Made by a program: the position numbers and the translations under genes. Positions 12,930-19,194 of a DNA stretch of 19,194 nt are shown here, piece after piece; the stretch's first letter is position 1, and every line of letters starts with the position of its first letter. The DNA is taken from the NCBI GenBank assembly GCA_035943095.1, contig DASZCN010000138.1, positions 1 to 19,194 on the forward strand. The letters run 5' to 3'. A model generated the notes under the pieces. That model had not been told where the DNA came from. It saw only the letters and a program-made list of their open reading frames with translations, and did no database searches. This DNA comes from AG41 sp035943095 (GTDB taxonomy: Bacteria > Gemmatimonadota > Gemmatimonadetes > Gemmatimonadales > GWC2-71-9).

Positions 12930-14030
12930 GTGAAGCGTGCGGTCATCGTGTCGCTTGCGGCCATCGGCATGGGTGCGGCGCCCGGGGTCGCCCAGACGGA
13001 AGCGTCCCTCGGTCTGGGGGTCGGCACCGTACGATACGCCGGCGGGTCGAGCTTCGGCTCGGCCATCGTGTCCCCCACCCTCCGGTTTTCCCGTTCACAG
13101 CTCGTGGCTGAAGCCACGGGCGCCGTGGCGTCGCTGCCGTTCGCCTGGTCCAGCCAGGCACGGGCCAGCGTCTGGGGCGTGGCCGCCCGGCTCCCGAGCA
13201 GGCTGCAGCTCGCGGGCGAAGCGACCGTTGTCGGGACGACGTTGAGCGGCGGTGGGCCATCGACCGCGGCCGCGCATGGCGTCGGCGAAGTGCTCTGGAC
13301 GTCCCCGACCTGGGGCATGGGCGTTGGCGCGGGCCCATCGACAGGCATGATCAGCGGTGCGCTCCCGGTCGTGGCCCTCCACACGCGGGCGCGCGCCTGG
13401 TGGCGGCCGGGCACCGAAGACGACACCCGCGCGACGGAGCTACAGCTCGTCCTGGAGCCCACGCACTTCCCCGACGGCTGGTTCACCGACGTCGGCGCCG
13501 GCGCGAACGTCGAGCGCGGCCGAGTGGTCGCGTCCATATGGCTTGCGGGACGACTCGCAGGTGGGCCCGAATCCAAGGCGGCCGGCAGCGCGCTGATCCA
13601 GATGTACGTCACCCCCCGCGTCTCGATCGAGCTCGGAGGCGGCAGCTACTTGAACGATCCGTACCAGGATCTTCCCCGTGCCGGCTTCGTCACGCTCGGC
13701 GTACGGCTGCACCGCTCGACGCATCCCATCCACGCCACGCCGGTCCCGCGGCTCGCACCGCTGTCTCCGGAGATCCGCGGCGACAGTCAAGTGGTGCAGT
13801 TTCGGATGCCGCGGGCCAAGCGAGTGGCCATGGCTGGCGACTGGAACGCATGGCAGCCGTTGGCGTTGCGTCCGCTCGGCGATGACGTGTGGGAAGCCGC
13901 GCTGCGCCTGAAACGTGGCGTGTACCATTTCAACCTGGTGGTGGACGGCTCCGATTGGGTCGTCCCGAACGGCGTAGCGACCGTCTCAGACGGAATGGGC
14001 GGGATGGTGGCGGTCCTGATCGTGCCGTAG
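12930..14030 (+). CDS. Predicted outer-membrane beta-barrel-like protein with C-terminal glycogen-binding domain
   Basis: A 366-residue exported protein. The signal peptide is VKRAVIVSLAAIGMGAAPGV with cleavage near VAQ/TE (about 22). Residues 25-270 are rich in alternating short strands (SLGLGVGTVRYAGG; SIELGGGSYLNDP; AGFVTLGVRLH), as in small outer-membrane barrels or beta-rich lipid-facing proteins. Residues 283-366 form an AMPK1_CBM/CBM48 domain: VVQFRMPRAKRVAMAGDWNA, W in DDVWEAALRL, YHFNLVVDGSDWVVP, DGMGGMVAVLIV. The same module ends the anti-sigma-like protein at 10797-11441. GTG 12930 is preferred to ATG 12891, which sits in the loop of the upstream terminator hairpin and adds 13 residues before the signal peptide. 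A carbohydrate or peptidoglycan-glycan contact role is inferred; the family has no firm function. Confidence 0.75.
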   Translation: MKRAVIVSLAAIGMGAAPGVAQTEASLGLGVGTVRYAGGSSFGSAIVSPTLRFSRSQLVAEATGAVASLPFAWSSQARASVWGVAARLPSRLQLAGEATVVGTTLSGGGPSTAAAHGVGEVLWTSPTWGMGVGAGPSTGMISGALPVVALHTRARAWWRPGTEDDTRATELQLVLEPTHFPDGWFTDVGAGANVERGRVVASIWLAGRLAGGPESKAAGSALIQMYVTPRVSIELGGGSYLNDPYQDLPRAGFVTLGVRLHRSTHPIHATPVPRLAPLSPEIRGDSQVVQFRMPRAKRVAMAGDWNAWQPLALRPLGDDVWEAALRLKRGVYHFNLVVDGSDWVVPNGVATVSDGMGGMVAVLIVP

Positions 14031-14060
14031 TGTAGTGGGTCCCTCTCTCCGGAGTGCGCG

Positions 14061-14486
14061 ATGGGCAAGATCAACTGGGGTCGGGTGATCCTGGGCGGGC
14101 TGCTCGCGGGGGTGGTGCTGAACGTCGTGGACTGGCTCACGTACGGCGTCTGGCTGCATGCGGACCTCGACGCGGCGATGACCGCGATGGGCAGGCCCGC
14201 GGGTGCGATGGACAAGGCGGTTCCGATCTTTATTCTCGTCGATTTCCTGTACGGGATCGGGCTGCTATGGCTCTACGCGGCGATCCGTCCGCGCTACGGC
14301 CCGGGGCCGAAGACGGCCGTCATCGCGGGACTCGCGCTGTGGGTGTTCATCGGTCTGCTGCATGCGATCGGCGAAGCGCCGATGGCGATGATGCCGCAGC
14401 GCGTGATGTTCATCGGCACGTGTGTAGCGCTCATCGCGCTCCCGGTGGCGGGCGCGGTGGGGGCCTCGATCTACAAGGAAGTCTGA
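14061..14486 (+). CDS. Small four-helix integral membrane protein of unknown function
   Basis: A 141-residue hydrophobic protein with four likely transmembrane helices, at about 8-27 (RVILGGLLAGVVLNVVDWLT), 55-75 (IFILVDFLYGIGLLWLYAAI), 85-103 (AVIAGLALWVFIGLLHAIG) and 115-136 (MFIGTCVALIALPVAGAVGA). It has no signal peptide. The helices contain acidic residues in the membrane region (D24, D61, E105), which could serve a transport or metal role, but no family motif was recognised. The ATG follows CGGAG at 6 bases. It lies 30 bases after the glycogen-binding outer-membrane gene on the same strand and directly before a strong terminator, so it is probably the last gene of that unit. Confidence 0.75.
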   Translation: MGKINWGRVILGGLLAGVVLNVVDWLTYGVWLHADLDAAMTAMGRPAGAMDKAVPIFILVDFLYGIGLLWLYAAIRPRYGPGPKTAVIAGLALWVFIGLLHAIGEAPMAMMPQRVMFIGTCVALIALPVAGAVGASIYKEV

Positions 14487-14504
14487 CGCCGCAGGTCCGA
14501 AGCT

Positions 14505-14542
14505 CGACAGGGCGCGGAGTCATCCGCGCCCTGTCGTTTGTT
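14505..14542 (+). terminator. Strong rho-independent terminator
   Basis: A perfect 14-bp GC-rich stem (14505-14518 with 14523-14536) with loop GTCA is followed by TTTGTT. It ends the plus-strand genes and lies between them and the convergent susD-like stop at 14559. On the minus strand the stem lacks a T-tract, so termination in that direction is less certain. Confidence 0.85.
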
Positions 14543-14558
14543 CTGACCACGGAAGCGC

Positions 14559-16010
14559 TCAGCTTCTCGGCGGCTGGCAGTTATCTCCCAGTCCCCGCCG
14601 ATCGCATTCGGCCTTCGGAAGTGGCATGACGGTCGGTACGAACGGCAGACTCGGCGCCTCATTGATGATGTCGCTCAACCGATTGAATCGACGAGCGTCG
14701 AGCCAGCGGGTTCCCTGTTCCCAGAGCAGGGAGTAACGACGATTGTAGATCAGCTCTTTGACGAAATCCGAGTCCGGGCTCAAGGCCGTGACGGTCGTGA
14801 CGGCCAGGTGACCGGCCCCCTGGCGGACCAAATTGATGTCGGCGATGGCCTGGAGCTTGTTCGGCGCGCTCCGGAACCATTGCGCCTCCGCATCGAGGAG
14901 GACGAGCTCCTCGTTGCGAATGATGGGGATCGGGTGTCCGGGATCTGCCTGGCCTCCGGTCAAATAGATCGTGAACTTCTGAGTGCCCGAGATCTGGGGG
15001 ATCCCGCCAAGTTGCTGCGGCGCGCCCTGTTTGGCGGCGATCTTGTTGAGGACACGTTGATCCGACTGGCCCCCGGGCTGCAGTTGGGCATCGAGGCTGT
15101 CGGATGGGTGGGCGAAGAACGTGACTCCGTTCAACGGCTCCGAAAGACCGTTCGTGGTTCCTCCAGGCTCGCTCAGGAAATCGAAGTAAACGCCGAGCCC
15201 GAACTGCGTCGAATCTGCCACGAGGAACGACCCGGCGAGCGCCGTGATCGCTTTGTCGTAACAGCTGGCTCCACATGCCGCAGCGCTCCCGCGCATCACT
15301 TCCGCCTTGGCCGCCAGCGCGCGGTTGAACGCGCCGAACGTGGCTGGCGTATCGAACCCCGTGAAGCCCGGTGGCACCGGGAACCAGAACCGGTTCGCTC
15401 GCGGAAGATCGGCATTCGCCGAATCGAGCAACGCCAGGGCGTATCCGTACACGCTGTCCTTCGTGACGAACTGCGCCGGTGCCGCGGTGATCGGCTGATC
15501 GACGTCCACCGGCGCGCCGATCGTGTCCCGAGTAAAGATCACGTGCATGAAGGCGAGAGCCTTCAACGTGTTCGCCATCGCACGACCGGCCGCCTTCTCG
15601 GAATCGGACACCTCGGCGGTGCTGACACGAGCCAAGGCGTCGAGAAAGACGTTCAGGTTGCGGATGTGCTGGTATCGGTCCGTCCATTGGCTTCCACCGA
15701 AGCCGGTGCTCTGCAACGGACCGAAGTACGGCTCGGAGTAGTCAGGCTGGTTGTTGCCGGAGAGATTGATCCCCTCGCGACCGAGCGACCCCAGCCGCCA
15801 GATGTAGTTCTGGATGCCCGAGCGCGCGCTCGAGAAGACGCCCGTGGCCGCGCCCACGAGCTTGGACCGGGTGGGGTTGTTCACGAGGTCCTCGAGATTC
15901 GGCTGATTGGTATTCGGGACGTCGAAGAACGCCGAGCATGCCGTCGTTACCACCAGCGCGGTGACCAAGGCCCCGGCACGCACCGAACGGATGGACAGTT
16001 TGGTGGTCAT
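14559..16010 (-). CDS. SusD/RagB-family outer-membrane lipoprotein
   Basis: A 483-residue lipoprotein. The signal peptide ends in VTTAC with the lipid-carrying C25, followed by SAFFDVPNTNQPNLEDLVNN, the typical SusD N-terminus. The middle helices match the tetratricopeptide-like scaffold of SusD proteins (DRYQHIRNLNVFLDALARVS; AAGRAMANTLKALAFMHVIF; DTIGAPVDVD). The C-terminal part has the expected RNEELVLLDAEAQWF, then LIYNRRYSLLWEQGTRWLDA and RRFNRL. SusD proteins lie on the cell surface as a lid over their SusC pore and bind the substrate. ATG 16010 lies 2 bases after the susC-like stop, and translation is probably coupled. Substrate class is unknown. A cysteine pair (AAACGASCYD) in the middle may form a disulfide. 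Confidence 0.93.
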   Translation of the reverse strand: MTTKLSIRSVRAGALVTALVVTTACSAFFDVPNTNQPNLEDLVNNPTRSKLVGAATGVFSSARSGIQNYIWRLGSLGREGINLSGNNQPDYSEPYFGPLQSTGFGGSQWTDRYQHIRNLNVFLDALARVSTAEVSDSEKAAGRAMANTLKALAFMHVIFTRDTIGAPVDVDQPITAAPAQFVTKDSVYGYALALLDSANADLPRANRFWFPVPPGFTGFDTPATFGAFNRALAAKAEVMRGSAAACGASCYDKAITALAGSFLVADSTQFGLGVYFDFLSEPGGTTNGLSEPLNGVTFFAHPSDSLDAQLQPGGQSDQRVLNKIAAKQGAPQQLGGIPQISGTQKFTIYLTGGQADPGHPIPIIRNEELVLLDAEAQWFRSAPNKLQAIADINLVRQGAGHLAVTTVTALSPDSDFVKELIYNRRYSLLWEQGTRWLDARRFNRLSDIINEAPSLPFVPTVMPLPKAECDRRGLGDNCQPPRS

Positions 16011-16012
16011 TG

Positions 16013-19000
16013 TCAGAACCCCGCCGTGATCGAGAAGTAGAAGCTGCGCTCGGGCGGATAGGGCCCGAGATCGATGTTCCGCACGATGGCCTGCTGGCCG
16101 TAGTTCGAGACTTCGGGATCGTACCCGAAATAGCTCGTGAATAGCAGCAGGTTTCTCCCGGTCACGCTGAGCCGGGCGGTGCGGGCGCCGAACATGCTTG
16201 CCCAGCTTTCGGGCAACTCGACACTGAGACTCGCCTCCCGGAGCTTGAGGAACGTCGTCGACTGCACGAACGCCGGGGCAGCCTGGGTGTCGTTGCACGA
16301 CTCGTACCGACCGAGCCCCGTCGGCGTGAGCAGATCGGGGGCCAGGCCGTTACAGTCGTAGAGCGACAGGGTCTGGTTCTGGGCGACGCCGCCCGCTTGC
16401 CAGTCCCATAGCATCGACAGCGACATGCGCTTGTACGTCACGTCGTTGGAGAAGGACATCCGGAACTTCGGGTTCGTTTGGCCAAGGTAACGGACGAAAG
16501 TGTTGCAGGAGATGCTCCCACCCGAACCGATACTGCCGCCGCTTCTCACGCAGCTCCCCGGCACCGTGTCGGTGCCGATGATCTGCGTGATTGGCTTGCC
16601 TTTCTGGATGAAGAACTCGCCGAACGCGAGACCGAACCCCGCAGCGTTGGGGCGGAAGGCGCACGCTACCGTGGTATCTGTGAGCGACGCCACCGTGCAG
16701 ACGTCGGGGACGGGCAGCTCCTGCACCCGGTTCTTGAGCGACGTGAACGTCGTGCGGAAGACCCAGTTTAAGTCCTTCCGCTGAATGGGCGTGATGCCGG
16801 CGGCGATCTCGATCCCCTCGTTCCAGAGCACGCCGCCATTGAGAATGCGCGTGGTGAACCCGGTCGAGGGTGCCGGCGTGGCTTGGAGCAGCAGGTCGTA
16901 CGTATGGCGGGTGTACCCCGTGACCTCCAGGGTCGCGCGACCGTTCCAGGCGCTCGCGTCGATCCCCGCCTCCAATTCCTTCACGCGTTCGGGCTTGATG
17001 TCGGGGGAGCCGGCGACACCCGTGACCACGGTGCCCACCCCGCCGTTGATCACCGTGCTGCTCAGCGTGGTGAACTTCTGACCAAAGAGAGGCTGGTTGC
17101 CAGTCTCGCCGTAGGAAGCTCGCAGCTTTACCTCGGTGCCGCCGCCCAGCAGGTTCGGGAAGCGATAGGACGCGGACGCCTTGGGGAAGATGTAGTACTT
17201 GTTGATATCACCATTCGCGCTCGATCGCTCCGCCCGGAGCCCCGCGGAGAGCAGGAGCCGTTCCTGGAGCGCCAGTCCTTCCTCCTGCCCGTAGAACGCC
17301 AGTGTCCGCTCGGTCGCGTTCAGCTCGAACGGCGACACGGTCGACCCCTGGTCGATGTTCGATTGTCCCGGCAGCAGGCCGGAGGCCGTGACGCGCGAGC
17401 GATCGAGCTCCCGGTCTTCGACCTGCACGCCAGCAGACGTCGTCAGCTTCAGCGCTCCGGGCGTATAGGTATGAATCGCGTTCAAGTTCCAGTTCCACTG
17501 GCGGCTCGTGGCGTCGGAGAGCGCCGAGGTACCGGGAAGCGAGCTCGTCTGCTCGAAAAACAGTTCGGGCGGCCCGATGGCCTCCGCGTGCTGTGAGTAA
17601 AAGTCGATGCCGCCGCCGAGGGTGAGCTGCAGATTCTGACGCTCGGTCTGCAAGGCCTGATAGGTGAGCGTGCCGCCGCCCGTGAACCGAAGCACGGTCT
17701 CGTCGTTGGTCCCGAGCGCGATGGTTTGCAGGGGATTCGAGCCGAGATAGGTGAATGCCGGCTGCGGAAAGACCCCGGCCTGTGGCTGAATGTTGACGAA
17801 CCCCGGGATGTAGGCGATCGCGTAGGTGACGCTCGCGCCGTTGTTGTCGTTATTCGTGAACCCCTTGTCCGTCTGATTCCGAGTCCACGCAGTGTTCATG
17901 TTGAGGCGCAACCGGTTCGAGAACACCTGCTCCACGTTCGCCCGAATGTTCTGGCGGTTATTGAACGTGTTGTTGACGATGCCGCCGTCGTGCAAGGTGC
18001 CGGCGGAGAGGAAGTAATGCGTGTTTTCCGACCCGCCGCTCACGTTGATGTCGGTGCGGTACGAAAGGGGTTTGTTCCCTGCAATCTCCTGCAGGTGATC
18101 GTAGTTCGGAATCGACCCGCCCACCGCATACGCGCGGACGTCGGTTGAATCGAAGGGGAAGAACCAGGGTATCGTGTCAGGCCCCAGGGCGCCGTGGTTC
18201 ACGATCACGGGGGGACCCGGCGTGAAAGCGCGTGTCGCGGGTCCGCGCTGCAATGCAACGAACCCCAGGCTCTGAGTGATCGTCGCCCGAGGTGCGCCGG
18301 CTTGACCCCGTTTGGTCTTGATGACGATCACGCCGTTGGCTGCTTTCGACCCGTAAATCGACGCCGCCGCTGCACCACGGAGAACCTCGATGGACTCCAC
18401 GTCGTCCGGGTTGATGTCCGCGAGGCGGTTGACCGGATCATCCTGCGCCTCGCCGTTGCCGCGGTTGGACGAGCTGCCGGTGACGGTGAACAACCCGGTG
18501 GGCAGCGCCGCGTCACTGAAGATCACGCCGTCCACGACGAACAGCGGATCGGGGTTGCCGATCACCGTGTTGTTGCCGCGCAGCTGGATCTGCGTGCCGC
18601 CGCCCGGCGCACCGGAGTTCTGACTGATGATCGCACCGGGAACGCGGCCTGCCAGCGCTCGATCGAGCGCGGGCGCGGGGACACGGGACACCTCTTCACC
18701 CGTCACGCTCGTCGTCGCGATCGCCGCGTTGCGTCGCTCGATGCCGGTCGCCTGACCCGTGACGACGACGGCCTCGAGGTTGAACACGTCGGGCTCGAGC
18801 GTCACGTCGGCCGCGTTCTGGTCCGCCGGCACCGAGACTTCCTTCCGCTTGAACGCGATGCGGCGGAAGACGAGCGTGACCGCGCCCGCGGGCGCCGCGA
18901 TCGAGTAGCGGCCGTCGGAGTTGGTCACGGCCGCGAACGCGGTCCCGGTGATGGACACGGCGACGCCCGCGACGGGGTCGCCCGTCGTGGACGCCACGCG

Positions 19001-19087
19001 ACCGGTGATCTGACGCTGTTGCGCCGACGCGACACTCACGCCAACGAGCGTCGCCGCGACCAACCCTAATAACGAAGTACGTCTCAT
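16013..19087 (-). CDS. SusC/RagA-family TonB-dependent outer-membrane receptor
   Basis: A 1024-residue outer-membrane transporter. Residues 1-22 are a Sec signal peptide (RRTSLLGLVAATLVGVSVAS, cleavage before QQ). Residues 26-100 are the carboxypeptidase-regulatory-like domain (ITGRVASTTGDPVAGVAVSI). A TonB-box-like VVVTGQATGI (about 106-115) precedes the plug, which includes the SusC signature PDPLFVVDGVIFSD, then SIEVLRGAAAASIYGSKAAN and GVIVIKTKRG. The rest is the 22-strand barrel, ending in an aromatic residue (FYFSITAGF), as needed for assembly. It takes up a large substrate using TonB energy together with the SusD-like lipoprotein encoded next. ATG 19087 was chosen for the GAGGAGG 7 bases upstream and because the signal peptide starts there; the frame is open to 19141. 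Confidence 0.95.
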   Translation of the reverse strand: MRRTSLLGLVAATLVGVSVASAQQRQITGRVASTTGDPVAGVAVSITGTAFAAVTNSDGRYSIAAPAGAVTLVFRRIAFKRKEVSVPADQNAADVTLEPDVFNLEAVVVTGQATGIERRNAAIATTSVTGEEVSRVPAPALDRALAGRVPGAIISQNSGAPGGGTQIQLRGNNTVIGNPDPLFVVDGVIFSDAALPTGLFTVTGSSSNRGNGEAQDDPVNRLADINPDDVESIEVLRGAAAASIYGSKAANGVIVIKTKRGQAGAPRATITQSLGFVALQRGPATRAFTPGPPVIVNHGALGPDTIPWFFPFDSTDVRAYAVGGSIPNYDHLQEIAGNKPLSYRTDINVSGGSENTHYFLSAGTLHDGGIVNNTFNNRQNIRANVEQVFSNRLRLNMNTAWTRNQTDKGFTNNDNNGASVTYAIAYIPGFVNIQPQAGVFPQPAFTYLGSNPLQTIALGTNDETVLRFTGGGTLTYQALQTERQNLQLTLGGGIDFYSQHAEAIGPPELFFEQTSSLPGTSALSDATSRQWNWNLNAIHTYTPGALKLTTSAGVQVEDRELDRSRVTASGLLPGQSNIDQGSTVSPFELNATERTLAFYGQEEGLALQERLLLSAGLRAERSSANGDINKYYIFPKASASYRFPNLLGGGTEVKLRASYGETGNQPLFGQKFTTLSSTVINGGVGTVVTGVAGSPDIKPERVKELEAGIDASAWNGRATLEVTGYTRHTYDLLLQATPAPSTGFTTRILNGGVLWNEGIEIAAGITPIQRKDLNWVFRTTFTSLKNRVQELPVPDVCTVASLTDTTVACAFRPNAAGFGLAFGEFFIQKGKPITQIIGTDTVPGSCVRSGGSIGSGGSISCNTFVRYLGQTNPKFRMSFSNDVTYKRMSLSMLWDWQAGGVAQNQTLSLYDCNGLAPDLLTPTGLGRYESCNDTQAAPAFVQSTTFLKLREASLSVELPESWASMFGARTARLSVTGRNLLLFTSYFGYDPEVSNYGQQAIVRNIDLGPYPPERSFYFSITAGF

Positions 19088-19094
19088 CACGAAG

Positions 19095-19101
19095 CCTCCT
19101 C
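19095..19101 (-). promoter_or_regulatory. Strong ribosome binding site for the SusC-like gene
   Basis: GAGGAGG on the minus strand lies 7 bases before ATG 19087 and decides the start over upstream in-frame codons. The remaining 90 bases to the window edge hold no gene or promoter that I can support. Confidence 0.6.
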
Positions 19102-19194
19102 GTACCAACGCTGCGAGGTTCACGAAGGGCACAAACTGCACTCCATATGCTGCGCCCCATTCCCGACGCCCGCAAGAAGGGCCTCAAAGTGGGG

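Noticed and set aside
14808..16040. 410-residue plus-strand open frame
   Set aside because: It is antisense to the SusD-like gene; Arg/Glu-rich without recognisable domains.
18194..19069. 291-residue plus-strand open frame
   Set aside because: It is antisense to the plug and signal region of the SusC-like gene.
19120..19194. Short inverted GCCC/GGGC element at the right edge as a terminator
   Set aside because: The stem is only about 4 bp and there is no T-tract; cannot be supported.

Overview
This window is a high-GC, gene-dense piece of bacterial chromosome. The best guess is Gemmatimonadota. The basis is a SusC/SusD outer-membrane pair in a GC-rich genome with GTG/TTG starts, many extracytoplasmic-function (ECF) sigma factors and GTGA/ATGA gene overlaps. 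This is inference from gene style, since no rRNA or tRNA is present to fix taxonomy. No CRISPR array, insertion sequence or RNA gene was found, and no gene-free stretch exceeds about 210 bases.

Region 1 (1-3176, minus strand). An ATP-binding protein of the Mrp/NBP35 family, a small zinc-ribbon protein ending in a PCP_red domain, and a one-cluster ferredoxin are translationally coupled by 4-base overlaps. Downstream, behind its own promoter, lies a double universal-stress protein that also ends in a PCP_red domain; it runs off the left edge. Two PCP_red proteins beside an Mrp-like ATPase that lacks the family's CxxC, with no protochlorophyllide reductase genes in view, is the most unusual association in the window. 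The divergent neighbour greA (3269-3760, plus) and the ATPase gene start from mirror-image promoter modules, each made of three CTAACCG-type octamers followed by a -10-like hexamer 6-8 bases from the start codon.

Region 2 (3757-7105). An ECF sigma factor and an overlapping RskA-type anti-sigma factor (minus) converge on greA, with the stop codons sharing CTAG. A class I SAM-dependent methyltransferase (plus) then converges on an ATP-grasp ligase (minus).

Region 3 (7114-11986, minus). A second ECF sigma factor, a membrane protein that looks like an anti-sigma factor with a periplasmic glycogen-binding domain, and a secreted protein of unknown function form one overlapping operon. It is followed by metE (cobalamin-independent methionine synthase), an Nfu-type iron-sulfur carrier and the ATP-grasp gene, all closely spaced.

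Region 4 (12167-14486, plus, divergent from region 3). This holds a sigma-like protein reduced to region 2, a small secreted Pro/Ala-repeat protein, a hairpin terminator, a predicted outer-membrane protein with a C-terminal glycogen-binding domain, and a four-helix membrane protein closed by a strong intrinsic terminator. The glycogen-binding module therefore appears on both sides of a divergent pair of sigma-type genes, suggesting one cell-envelope regulatory locus.

Region 5 (14559-19087, minus). A SusC-type TonB-dependent receptor is followed by its SusD-type lipoprotein, two bases apart. The substrate cannot be read from the sequence.
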